Origin: Xenoacremonium recifei
Lineage: Eukaryota; Ascomycota; Sordariomycetes; Hypocreales; Nectriaceae
Direction of reading: 5' to 3'
Length of the DNA stretch: 64,000 bases
Assembly (NCBI GenBank): GCA_012184525.1
Contig: WOFQ01000057.1
Coordinates: 1-64,000 of the forward strand
Positions 1 to 10,026 of this stretch are shown in pieces. Numbering within the stretch: position 1 is the first letter of the stretch; the number at the start of each line of letters is the position of its first letter. The notes beneath the pieces were generated by a model. The model searched no databases, had not been told where the DNA came from, and worked only from the letters and a program-made list of their open reading frames with translations. The translations under genes and the position numbers were made by a program.

Positions 1-960
1 TGGATTGAGGCGCAGGGAGCATTAGAGAAAGCAAGAGTGGACGCAATAAGTCATCTAACAGAGATCTTCCCCACGGATGACTGGGAGAACCGCGGGTTAT
101 GGAGAGAGTACCTCCCTCATGCACTCAGGGTTATGAAAGGAAAGATAGCCGGTGATGAGATTTGCCAGCTAGGATATTGGGTCGGCCGATGTCTGTATGT
201 AGACGGACGTATGAAGGAGGCAGTGGAGCTGCTAGAGCGAGTGGTTGCGATAGAGGAGACGACGTTGGCAGAGGACCACCCAGATCGACTAGCATCACAG
301 CATGCCCTCGCAGGAACATACAAAGCCAACGGACAAGTGACAGAGGCAGTAAAGCTGCTAGAGCAAGTAGTTGCGATAGAGGAGACGACGTTGGCAGAGG
401 ACCACCCAGATCGACTAGCATCACAGCATGCCCTCGCAGGAATATACGAAGCCAACGGACAAGTGACAGAGGCAGTAAAGCTGCTAGAGCAAGTAGTTGC
501 GATAAAGGAGACGACGTTGGCAGAGGACCACCCTTCTCGACTAGCATCACAGCATGCCCTCGCAGGAGCATACGAAGCCAACGGACAGGTGGAGGAAGCA
601 GTGGATTTACTGGAGCGAGTGGTTGCGATACAAAAGACAACGTTGGCCGAGAATCACCCTTCTCGACTGGCATCACAGCATGCCCTCGCAGGAGCATACC
701 GAGCCGATGGACAGGTGGAGGAAGCAGTGAAGTTACTGGAGCAAGTGGTTGCGATACAAAAGACAACGTTGGCCGAGAACCACCCAGATCGACTGGCATC
801 ACAGCACGCCCTCGCAGGAGCATACCACGCTAGCGAACAAGTGACAAAGGCAGTGGAACTTCAAAATCATGTGGTTATAATTAGTAAGGAAGCATTTTCA
901 GCAACCCATCCATTCCGATTAGCATCAGAGGCTCGTCTTAGACATTTTCTATGTTCTTAA
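1..960 (+). CDS. TPR-repeat protein, C-terminal part (5' end outside window)
   Basis: The frame is open from base 1, and the codon at 37 is GTG inside the frame, so this is the 3' part of a longer gene ending in TAA at 958-960. From about residue 60 of the visible part it consists of 42-residue tetratricopeptide units (core RLASQHALAG..Y.ANGQV.EAV.LLEQVVAI...TLAE.HP). The DNA period is 126 bp, with units starting CGA at 286, 412, 538, 664, 790 and a diverged one at 916. This kinesin-light-chain-like TPR type is known as the C-terminal sensor of fungal NB-ARC/NACHT (STAND, NLR-like) proteins. The nucleotide-binding domain would lie upstream of the window, which I infer and cannot see. The extreme similarity between units suggests recent expansion or concerted evolution. 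Very few positions vary between units (T/E after QV, D/S after HP, K/E/R after the Y). Confidence 0.85.
   Translation, partial: WIEAQGALEKARVDAISHLTEIFPTDDWENRGLWREYLPHALRVMKGKIAGDEICQLGYWVGRCLYVDGRMKEAVELLERVVAIEETTLAEDHPDRLASQHALAGTYKANGQVTEAVKLLEQVVAIEETTLAEDHPDRLASQHALAGIYEANGQVTEAVKLLEQVVAIKETTLAEDHPSRLASQHALAGAYEANGQVEEAVDLLERVVAIQKTTLAENHPSRLASQHALAGAYRADGQVEEAVKLLEQVVAIQKTTLAENHPDRLASQHALAGAYHASEQVTKAVELQNHVVIISKEAFSATHPFRLASEARLRHFLCS
286..948 (+). repeat. 126-bp tandem repeat coding TPR units (about 5 near-identical copies plus 1 diverged)
   Basis: The 15-mer CGACTAGCATCACAG, or its one-base variant CGACTGGCATCACAG, recurs every 126 bases at 286, 412, 538, 664 and 790. A diverged copy starts at 916. 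The phase is codon-preserving (42 residues), so changes in copy number keep the frame. Confidence 0.95.
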
Positions 961-1435
961 AACATAAAACTATTCTATATTTATCTATAGATATACTATA
1001 GTTACATGTACTGTATACCGTATACTTTTCAATATTAACATTCCGAACAATTTCCTGGCATGATGGACTAAGTTACGTAGATGCTGGTCCATATGATTAC
1101 ACTCAGTAAGGTGTGAAGCTTGTGCAACGCGACGAGGCTTTCATCTAGCTTGTTGTATCTACGTTAAAGCAGCTTTAGCGATGTTAGCCAGTGGTCACGA
1201 TGCGAGATCTGATGTGGCGACCTACTTCTACAATTTGGCGTGCGTCAAGTTTGGGATGTCCACTTGTGGACTCGGCGCAGGTACACGAGTCACAGTGTCA
1301 AGGCGCTTGATATGTCCACCCCACCTACATGGCCCGTGCGGAAACAACACAAGAGATTGGGCAAATGGGACAACCGATTTTGAATACTGCTGTACGCGGG
1401 CAATATATTCTGGTACTGGAATTCTCTTGCATACA
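961..1435. other. Intergenic, no gene seen
   Basis: AT-rich just after the TPR gene (961-1060), then the shared 3' side of two converging genes. Short open frames here have no family features. Confidence 0.6.
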
Positions 1436-2435
1436 TCACGCCTTGTTATCCGACTTGTGCTCCCTCCCCGTCCTGATTCCCGCCGTCGCCGCCCGCAAAG
1501 CCTCCTCCAGCGTCGTCTCCCCGCGCAGCACTTCAATACCTTCTTTACTGACTGGTTCCTCAACCATCACACCTCCTGGCAAGAAACTCGTCGCCATCTC
1601 AACCCAATCATTCACCACAGCTGGCGGGAAAATGCGCCCGTAAAACGCGTGCAGCTCAGCCTTCTCCACGGGCCGAATGCCGACGTCGCATCCCAGCGCT
1701 GCTGAGAAGGCCTTCTGTGCGTCTAGTGGCGTGTACTCTCGCGGCCCGTGAAGCTCGTAGATGCGCGGGGTTGAGGAGGGCTGGATGGGCTTGGTGAGTT
1801 GTGCGGCGAGATGGTGGCCGATGTCTGCGATGGCGACCATCGGGACGTTCCAGGTAAGGGGCGTGATGGTAGAGAAGAAAAAGGGCTCAGGGGACTTAAA
1901 GGTGTCAAGGCTAATCGTCCAGTTCTCCATGAAGTAGGCGCAACGGACGAAGATGATCTCCTTGATCTTTGTTGTCGCGAATATTGTCTCGGCGATGTGA
2001 TTTGTCTTGATCTCGCCCTATGAAGGTGGTTCAGTCACAAGCTAACAGAATAGGTCTTGTTTTACTTACCACACCGTGATCGTATTCTGCTCCGAGGCTT
2101 GAGAGTAAGACCAGTCGTTCAACTGTTCCGGCCTCTTCCACAGCTTGTTTCACGTTGCGAGAGACGAGGTCTGCATGGACTGCGTTGTCTTGACCGTCAA
2201 AAACCGGAGGTGTGATTGCTAAAACCGCATCGGCCCCCGAAAAGCCCAATGACGAGGCATCTGAGACGCTGCCTGTCACGGCATGGAAGTTAGAGTGATT
2301 GACAAAGGCAACGGGGGCTTTCCGGGGATCCCGGTAGAGCGCCGTGACTTTGACTGATGGCTGCCCGAGAGACAAAAGCGCTTGGATGGTAGCGGCGCCT
2401 GTTTTGGTGCTTGCGGGAGCGATGAGGACCTTCAT
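1436..2435 (-). CDS. NmrA-like NAD(P)-binding protein
   Basis: Two exons, 2435..2070 and 2017..1436, joined in phase 0. The 52-nt intron has donor GGTAAGT and acceptor CATAG. The product is 315 aa. The N-terminus MKVLIAPASTKTG matches the dinucleotide-binding start of NmrA/HSCARG-like atypical short-chain reductases, although the usual GATG loop is replaced by ASTKTG. A beta-strand VTALYRDPRKA carries the arginine typical of NADP(H) preference, and VERLVLLSSLGAEY is the family's strand-5 region. Members act as NADP(H)-dependent reductases or redox-sensing regulators, so the substrate cannot be read from sequence. The gene faces the TPR gene tail to tail. Confidence 0.85.
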
Positions 2436-2697
2436 GATGAGATAAGTAAATGATGTCTCGGGTATTTATTTTATTTTCTCCCGCTAGAAATTGATGCGTG
2501 GCAAGCGTAAAGAGCTTATTGATGATGCAACTTTTTGGTGGTTGAGTTCCCGCTATCATTATGTAACCTCAACGTCACAGATCTTGGCAGTAAGCAGCAT
2601 TGCAGTTAAACAAAAATAAGCCGTAGATGCCTCCCCAATTCGAGATGCCGACTTTATTTTGTCCTTGTCTGGGTTGAGGGTGGATGGCACCTTGAAC
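2436..2697. other. Intergenic between two minus-strand genes
   Basis: About 260 bases serving as promoter of the NmrA-like gene and 3' region of the HAD gene. No clear motif seen. Confidence 0.5.
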
Positions 2698-3432
2698 CTA
2701 GGAGGATATACGGAAACAACCAAGGAGCTCGTCCATATGGCGTATAATGCCTATTTCCTTCCCAAAGAGAACACGGCGGGAGTCTTGTGCCATGGGTGAA
2801 TACATGATGGCGCTTAGTCCAGCGCACACGGCGCCCTTGATATCTGACTCGGCAGAGTCGCCAATCATACAAGTAGTAGCATCTAAAGGGACACCTAGAG
2901 CTTCTGCAGCGTAGGAAAAGATGCGAGGATCCGGCTTGCGGTATCCCGCCTCCTCTGAGGTGATAATCCGGTCAACGAGATGGTGCAATCCGATGTCTTC
3001 TACCTTCTCCTTTTGGTCTATAATCTGGCCATTCGTGATTACGGCAATCAGATAGCCATTTTGACGTAGTTTGAACAAAGTCTCCATACTTCCAGGGGTC
3101 GCTCTACGAGTCCTGCGATATGCAGACTTATAAGTATTTCGAACATCTGTGATCTCCTGGATACTCGGCTCGGATAAGCCAAGACTGGCGAAGAATAGTT
3201 GGATCTTCCTCACATCCGCTTCCTGGTAGCTGATTGTGCGGTCGAGATATTCTTCATAGGCTTGCTGAAGACTTCCATTGTAGGCATCGACGAGCCTGTC
3301 GATGTCGAAATCCAAGAGATAAGTATGCTTCTGCCGCACAGCCAGAATTGCAGACCGCAGAGAGTGGAGATGATCGAAAAGAATGTTGTCTAGGTCGAAG
3401 AAAACGACCTTGGATGGTTTGTTCGTGTACAT
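2698..3432 (-). CDS. HAD-superfamily hydrolase (subfamily IA, YjjG/haloacid dehalogenase-like)
   Basis: Single exon, 244 aa, ATG at 3432. All four HAD motifs are visible: motif I FFDLDNILFD (nucleophile and general-acid aspartates), motif II VITNG, motif III lysine in GYRKPDPRIF, and motif IV MIGDSAESDIKGA. The helical cap follows motif I. This arrangement fits phosphatases acting on nucleotides or sugar phosphates (YjjG-like pyrimidine 5'-nucleotidases) or haloalkanoate dehalogenases, and the sequence does not distinguish them. No signal peptide, so probably cytosolic. Confidence 0.88.
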   Translation of the reverse strand: MYTNKPSKVVFFDLDNILFDHLHSLRSAILAVRQKHTYLLDFDIDRLVDAYNGSLQQAYEEYLDRTISYQEADVRKIQLFFASLGLSEPSIQEITDVRNTYKSAYRRTRRATPGSMETLFKLRQNGYLIAVITNGQIIDQKEKVEDIGLHHLVDRIITSEEAGYRKPDPRIFSYAAEALGVPLDATTCMIGDSAESDIKGAVCAGLSAIMYSPMAQDSRRVLFGKEIGIIRHMDELLGCFRISS

Positions 3433-4154
3433 TTTATGATGGCGACAGTGGCGGATATTGTGGTGAGTGTTGAAAGGAAAAGAAAAGACGCACGAAAATC
3501 AAGAACAATTGTAATAAATAATCTTCTTGCTACAAGGGTTGGTACCTTGATAGTCTTGTCGGTTTACTGCGTAAGCCGCGAAACCTGAACACAAAAATAG
3601 GCAAGACATTAGGGCAGAGCAAAACTAAAAGCGACACGTAGAATACATCCTAAATTTCTGGAAACCCGGAGATTATCCCAGCATAAACTTGGCGCTAAAT
3701 CTAGAAGATTCGAGAATTTGTTGAGTCTACATCTAGTTTCTTTGTTATCTGCGCGAACATATTCTGCGGCTAGACACTATTTGCAAATTTGTTCGGTGGA
3801 AGCTGTTTCGTTCAGTTTTAGTGTGCTGATGTCAGTTTGCTGAACAAGGCTCAAGGACCCATTGCCTTGCTTATGAAGAAAAATGGCGGATCAGAGGTAT
3901 AATGAAATGCAAGTCAGTCTGGATCGCAGGTTATTTCAGTTCATCTCAAGTGATTTCATCTCTTCTTCTTGAAGTGGTATGTTAAGTCTGCAAATTATTA
4001 ATACAATATGTAAGTGGTGAAGCAGCCCCGAGTACTCCAGTGTCTTTAAATAACACAGATACAAGGTAGATATCGGGATTCGAAATTGCATTTCCCCCCT
4101 CCTCACCCGTTGATAGGCAATCTAATTGCTCTGACCCCCTCCCGAACTTCCAGT
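3433..4154. other. Intergenic, no gene seen
   Basis: About 720 bases, moderately AT-rich, between the start of the HAD gene and the 3' end of the transporter. No convincing open frame. Confidence 0.6.
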
Positions 4155-6111
4155 TCACTCAGCTGGTTCGACCTCTCGAGACTCTTTCTCCTGAGCAGGT
4201 TTTGCAGACTCGGCAGCATTTTCCTCGTCATCTGCCTTCCCCCAGTCCTTCTTTTTGACAGTCTTCCATTCAAGAGAAGCTGCACCAGGCACACCGAGGC
4301 ACGTTATGATTAGACCAATCTGGAAAACCTTGCGCAGAGATTCGTTGTACGCGACCAACGCTGCTGGGCGTGAACTTTCAGGCAGGCTATTAAGCAAAGA
4401 CGTCACCCCACCTCCAATAACCAGGCTTGGGTCAAAGCCGGGGAAGTCAGAAAGCCGTTTGACGAGTTGGGTGGCAAGGACATTTTCTCCGACAGAGAGG
4501 AATACCGTGGACAGCAAGAGGCCACCAAAGAGACAGAGAGCGAAACCCGTGGGCGCGTCTTTCTTAGGAAGTACGGTCTGCACTGCAAGATTCGGGAGTT
4601 GGTAGATAAGACCAAAGCCGAATCCGAAGAGGACCTGGTATCCAATCCAACGGGCTTCTGAAGTATCAACCTGTAGTGTGGTGAGAAGACCAGCCCCGAT
4701 TGATGCCAGACAGGACCCTGCGATGGCGAAGGGCGTGTAGTAGCCAACTTTAGAGGTAGCGAAGCCGCCCATTACAGTGCCTACTACGGTGGCGGCCATG
4801 AGAGGGATAGTTCGGATACCGGACTGAGCGGCTGAGACACCTGTGATGGACTGGAACCATATTGGAAGGAAGTAGACTGCAAAGGTTGTTAGTTCTCTGC
4901 GAACAAATAATACTAGCCGGGAAAAACTGACTCGCGACGAAGCTAGAGCAACTGAAAGTGACAAAAAGACAGAATGCTGCAAGGACTGTTCGATTCTTGA
5001 AGAAATGGATGGGAAGAGTTGCTGTTGCTTGGAAGAAGACTTGGACCAATGCGAATCCAACCAGCAAAACACCAGCCAGAGTCAGCAACGCAATGATGCG
5101 TCCATCATTCCACTACAGAACGTAAGGTAAGGAGACTCTTCAGCGGTTAAGGGAAGATGCTACAACTCACAGCATACGTTTGACCTCCCCATTGCAGTGC
5201 CAGCAGAAGACAAACAGATCCAGGCGCAACGAGTGCGGTACCCGGTATATCGAGTTTCAAAACCTTGTCTTTCAGAGGTTGATCCATGGTATCTTGGCGA
5301 GAAATATCCAAAAAGAGCCAGATAGCTATCAGTGCCAGCCCGCCAATGGGGAGATTTATATAGAAACACCATCTCCAAGTAACGTTGGACGTGAAGGCGC
5401 CACCAATGAGAGGACCTGCGATCTGCGAGATGGTCATAATGCCGCCCATGCAGCCAAATACCTTGGGACGGTGTTGGGGTGGCACAATGTGTACCATAGA
5501 GGTCATCTAAACATCAACTTAGAAGAGTAATGAAGTTGGTAGAAGCGATAAACTTACAGCACCAGCAAAAATGCCAGAGGCACCAACCCCCCCTATGGCT
5601 CTCCCGATAATGAAGACGATGGAGCTAGGCGCAGCACCAGAAATTGCAGAGGCGACCTCAAAGGTCAATACGCTAAGAAATAGTACATAGCGTGTGGGGA
5701 AGAAAGTGTAGATGCGGCCGAAGAGGAGTTGGAGGGCGCAGAGAGTGAGGAGATAGGCACTTCCGTACCAGCCCACGTCGTCGAAGGAATTAAACTCGTC
5801 AGTGATCTTTGGAATGGCCTGTCAAGGGACTGTAAGTCCACGATCTTGCAATGGCTTTATGAAGGAACTCTTACCGTCGCGATGATGGTTCTATCCAGCA
5901 CAACCAAGAACAAGCTCAAGAGAAGGGCGGCGACGACGGAGATGGTCGCAATAACGGACCGATTCGGCGTTACTTGGGGATCTTTCTGGTCTTCCAATGC
6001 TATTTTCTCAGCGCCATCATGGGTTGGCTGTGTGGGCTCAAGAGGAGTCGAATTTGGAGATCCGTCTGGGGCTGGGCTCAGAGGCTCCGAGTGTTGAGTG
6101 TCTGAGGCCAT
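4155..6111 (-). CDS. MFS multidrug transporter, DHA2 (14-TMS) family
   Basis: Five exons close in frame: 6111..5875, 5818..5558, 5506..5171, 5112..4932 and 4876..4155, giving 578 aa. After a Pro/Ser-rich cytosolic N-terminus, TM1 runs into the DHA2 signature LDRTIIATVAIPKITDEF. GWYGSAYLLTLCALQLLFGR and FIIGRAIGGVGASGIFAG follow. PLIGGAFTSNVTWRWCFYINLP is the family's motif-C/TM5-6 region. The length matches drug:H+ antiporters with 14 helices. Such proteins export drugs or fungal secondary metabolites across the plasma membrane. The gene diverges from the Zn2Cys6 regulator at 6714, which is a likely controller. The C-terminus is charged (Glu/Lys-rich). Confidence 0.93.
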
Positions 6112-6713
6112 TGGGGCTGGTTTATCTTGTATCAGTGACGTTGTAAAACAAAGCGAAAAAGAAAAAAAAAGAAAAAAAGGGGACCGCAATGATGTGTAAT
6201 GAGAGTATGAAGATGGATTCTTTGTCTTCTTGATTTCCGGTGAAAAGCACTTGGGGAAGATCGTGTAAGTTGTCGAGACCTGGGTAGTTATACTCCTGCG
6301 ATAATAGCGAAAAATTGTGCATGACGGGCAATTCGAGTAGTGGATACCAGAGCTTTCGGACAGGTAGGAAAACCCGAATGCAAGAAACATGATGTGCAGA
6401 GTCATTTTGAGCCCTGGTAGAGTCCCCCAAGATGAGCCTGGCCCTGCTCGGGACTTAGAAAAGTCCAGGGGTGAGCCCGATGCAAGGCTACGGGGGCGTG
6501 GCGCCTGCAAGATGTGTGGCGCATGCGAGTGTCTGGCCAATCGGGCGATACTAAAGCCCGAGCCTTGCCCTCTTCAGCCACGATTGCACCCTCAACCTCC
6601 TCCTCCTCCTCTGCAGAACCCAACACTCTTCGGATTCTGGAACATAGACTGCATTTTGCACAGGTTATGCACGGAAATCGGCGCATCAGCCACAGTCTCT
6701 TCGGAGTCACGCA
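6112..6713. promoter_or_regulatory. Divergent promoter region, transporter and Zn2Cys6 regulator
   Basis: A 602-base interval between two start codons pointing away from each other. It contains a purine-rich run (6143-6180 on the + strand) close to the transporter start. No specific operator could be assigned. Confidence 0.5.
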
Positions 6714-9123
6714 ATGTCGATGACAAACCCCGCCACAGAACCCGCGGGTAGCAGCATCAGCAACCCAGCCCAAGCCACGATTCCAGCCTCATACGGGCCC
6801 AACAACAAGCCACCCCGCGTGCTCTCATGCGTGGCCTGCCAGCAGCGCAAGATCCGATGCGACCGGCAGTTCCCCTGCGCCGGCTGTGTGCGGTCCAACG
6901 TCACGTGCGTTCCCGGAAATGTGATCGGGCCTCGTCCGCGGCGGAGGCGGTTCCCCGAGCGGGAGCTGCTGGTGCGGCTGCGGCACTATGAGCATCTGCT
7001 GCGTGAGAATCGCATTCGCTTTGAGCCGCTCCATCCCGGGGCCGAGAGTACGGCGGATGGTGGGGAAGATGATCGGGGGAGGACGGAGCCGGGAGGGCCG
7101 GGTGGAAAACCGCCGGCAGACTCTGGAAATGCTGTGTAAGTCGTCTCCGTCCCGATGCTGCACGGGGTTTGTTCCAATGCATGCGGCACTTCGATCCTCG
7201 GATTAGTCCACTAATTGTACTTTCACAATTGTAGAGATCTTTGGCAGGCAATTAGCCAAGTGGTGTGTTACCCAGGGCCTTACTACGTGTTCCAACCACT
7301 AATATTGGGCCTTACAGACTCTAGGCGCCGAAGATGAGGAAGGCCTTGATGGCTACACTGAATATGCCGGTGATGAAGATGAATGGGGTCTCAGTTCTGA
7401 GACCCCAGCGACATCTTCTCACCACGCCGACCCCCCCTTGCTCCTCCGCTATGGCATGGCCGTGGACCGCAACAACACCGACACATCTACTCTCAAGGTG
7501 CCGTTCAACAGCGGTGCCTTTGTCGACGACCAGCTGCTTTTTGAGCCGCCCGTAATGGTCTTTGATCTTTCCGCAGCGCATCCGCCCCAGGCGCAGATGT
7601 TCCGTCTCTGGCAGATCTACCTGGACAACGTCAATCCGCTGCTCAAGGTCACGCACACGCCATCGATGCAGTCGCGCATCATTGATGCTGCTAGCGATAT
7701 TGCGAGCATTAGCGACGAGCTGGAGGCGCTGCTCTTTAGTATTTATTGCGTGGCGGTGATGAGTCTGAACGAGGATGAGTGCCTCGCTTTGTTCCTCGTG
7801 CCGAGACGGGACCTGTTAGCGGCCTACCACGCTTCGTGTCAACAGGCGCTGCTGAAGTGCAGTGTATGGCGGTCCAACAGCGTCGATGCGCTGACAGCCT
7901 TCTTCCTCTATTTGGTATGCCAAATCCCATGCTGTTTTTGAGGTTCAAGAGCACTGACCTGACACTTCCCTCTGCAGATCTCCGTCTTCCCCCAGACGGA
8001 TACCCGCTGTCTGTCGTGCATGCTTACAGTGACCATCCATGTGGCTCAGCGCATCGGCATGCACTGTGAGACCTACTCTGACGGCTGCACAGTGCTGGAG
8101 GCGGAAATGCGTCGCCGCCTGTGGTGGTCGCTGGTCAACCTGGACTTCCGCGTGTGCGAGCTGACCGATCTCAAGGTGACCACGCTGGTGCCGACATGGG
8201 ATTGTCGCGTGCCGCTCAACGTTAACGACTTCGAGCTGCGCCCCGACATGAAGCACGCGCCGGCCGCCCACGACAAGCCGTCAGAGGCGCTCTTTGCCGT
8301 GGTGCGCAGCGAGCTGGCCGACGTGGTGCGCCACAGCGCGGTGCATCTCAACTACGTGAACCCTGCCCTCAAAGTGCTTGCCCAGTCCTCGCGCCACGGC
8401 CTGGTCTCGGAGGATAGCGAACTGGCATCGCGCGCCGCCGCCATCGAGAAGCGGTATCTGGCGGGCGACAACGACGACGACGACGACGACGATAGCGACG
8501 CGCTACATTACATGACCGTTTGGACCTCGCGCGCATCCGTCGCCCGAAGCAGCTTGCTGGCACACTATTCGCGGCACTCGACATCGTCCACGCCTGAGAC
8601 ACCGGCCCAGCGCGCCGCAGCCGTGGCTCTCGCGCTGCGCATGCTGGACGCCGACACGAGGCTGCGCATGTCGTCTCGCACACGTGGTTTTGGCTGGTTC
8701 CTGGGGTTTTACCGCCCAGCTCTGGCGTATCTGTACGTGCTTAACGACTTGCGGCGGTGGCCGGCTGCGGCGCATGCCGACGCCGCCTGGCGCGCGATTG
8801 GCGACAACTATGCGGCATTGACGATGACGGCGGCGGGCGGGCGGCGCGGCGAAGACCCCGTGTATGTCGACAAGTTTGCGCAAGTCGTGCTACTGGCCTG
8901 GGAGGCGCGCGTCTCGCTGTGTCGGGAGCAAGGCCGGCCGCCGGAGACGCCGGTGCCGGCGCTCGTGGCGGACGTCCGGGATCGGCTGGCCCGGACGGGC
9001 GGCGGGGTGGAGCAGGTGGCGGCGGCTCCTCCGGTGATACCCCTTGTGCCTGATGAAGGGCTTGCGGCTTCGATGGATGGCGGTGCCATGGATCAGTTCT
9101 GGACAGACATTGACTGGAGGTAG
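6714..9123 (+). CDS. Zn2Cys6 transcription factor
   Basis: Four exons: 6714..7135, 7235..7259 (or ..7262), 7318..7914 and 7978..9123, about 729-730 aa. The small second exon encodes DLWQAISQ. The zinc cluster is SCVACQQRKIRCDRQFPCAGC with a last Cys in VTCVPG, spacing C-x2-C-x6-C-x6-C-x2-C-x6-C. An Arg-rich linker (GPRPRRRRFPERELLVRLRHYEHLL) leads into a short dimerisation coil. The middle-homology region follows (FRLWQIYLDNVNPLLKVTHTPS; AQRIGMHCE; EMRRRLWWSLVNLD), which is the fungal-specific transcription factor domain. An acidic Asp run lies near 8470. Head-to-head placement with the DHA2 transporter suggests it controls export of, or resistance to, a compound. Confidence 0.92.
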
Positions 9124-10026
9124 AGGCCCGAGTACAGTAGGTGACAGGAGAACAACGAGCGTACGCGTCAGTGTTGGGAGAATGCGCGCGTGTTGGGAGA
9201 AGAGATGATGAAGCCTGGTTTACAGCCTTGGCCTTATCTAGGTCCCTGCGCCTCAGGTCGCGGGCCATCTTCTGCGCCGAGCTGACGCGAAGACATCGTG
9301 TTCCCTGGATCTCGGGATCTGGGGGGCAGGGGCACTGTTGTGAGCAGGAATTACACACCCCTGGTCTGCTTCCAAGGATTGACAAACGGGAACCCCAGTG
9401 TGGATCTTGTTGTATTCCTGGGCTAGACTTGGTAAAGGTCAGGCTGGATAGATGCTCTGGTTTGTTATAGGGATTATAATTTACACAAACTGAAAGAAGC
9501 TCCTAGAAGATGGACAATTACTGAGTTCCATGGCTTCCTTATTTGACCCTCAATCACCCATCGGCTCACAATATCTCTTCACATTCGGCCGTTTTACTCT
9601 GCGTGCCGGCCTCTGAGAAATATGGGGAGTGTTGGGTAGATCTGTCTAAAGGTGAGGGTGACCCCATCACTCACTCTGTCGATGCCTTGATCACTATGCT
9701 ATCCGTGCTTTCTCGCCTCTCATCTCATGTTCAACAAAATACCTCTCAAGATTCTTCCTTGGCGACGGATCTAAGAAGTATAAATGATGGCCCATCTCCT
9801 CTCTGATAATAGTCATTCCAACCACAATCACACACTCACCATCACAGAATCACACACTCACATCACAGAAACACACCCACAAACTCATCTCAGACACACC
9901 ACCGCACACTTCAGTACCTGAACGAAACTGAAGCGGCACAGACTGCTAAGGCGCAAACAAAGCCCAACCCATTTCAAAGCTCGAGGAGCATCACGAGAAT
10001 ACTGACAACTCTACGCTAGGCGCAAG
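9124..10026. other. Intergenic, no gene seen
   Basis: About 900 bases. An open frame at 9543-9806 has no ATG start and no recognisable content. The stretch before the next gene is unusually CA-rich (see repeat). Confidence 0.6.
9826..9868 (+). repeat. Two imperfect 21-22-bp tandem copies in a CA-rich leader
   Basis: The unit AATCACACACTCACCATCACAG at 9826-9847 is followed directly by a one-base-shorter copy at 9848-9868. It lies about 160 bases before the ATG of the dynein-stalk-like gene and probably falls in its promoter or leader. Confidence 0.8.

Noticed and set aside
117..833. Long antisense and other-frame open frames across the TPR repeats
   Set aside because: They owe their length to the 126-bp periodicity of the real frame and translate to low-complexity repeats.
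286..948. CRISPR-like array
   Set aside because: The repeats are contiguous, coding, 126 bp long and have no spacers.
9543..9806. 87-codon open frame upstream of the dynein-like gene
   Set aside because: Non-ATG start and no recognisable content.
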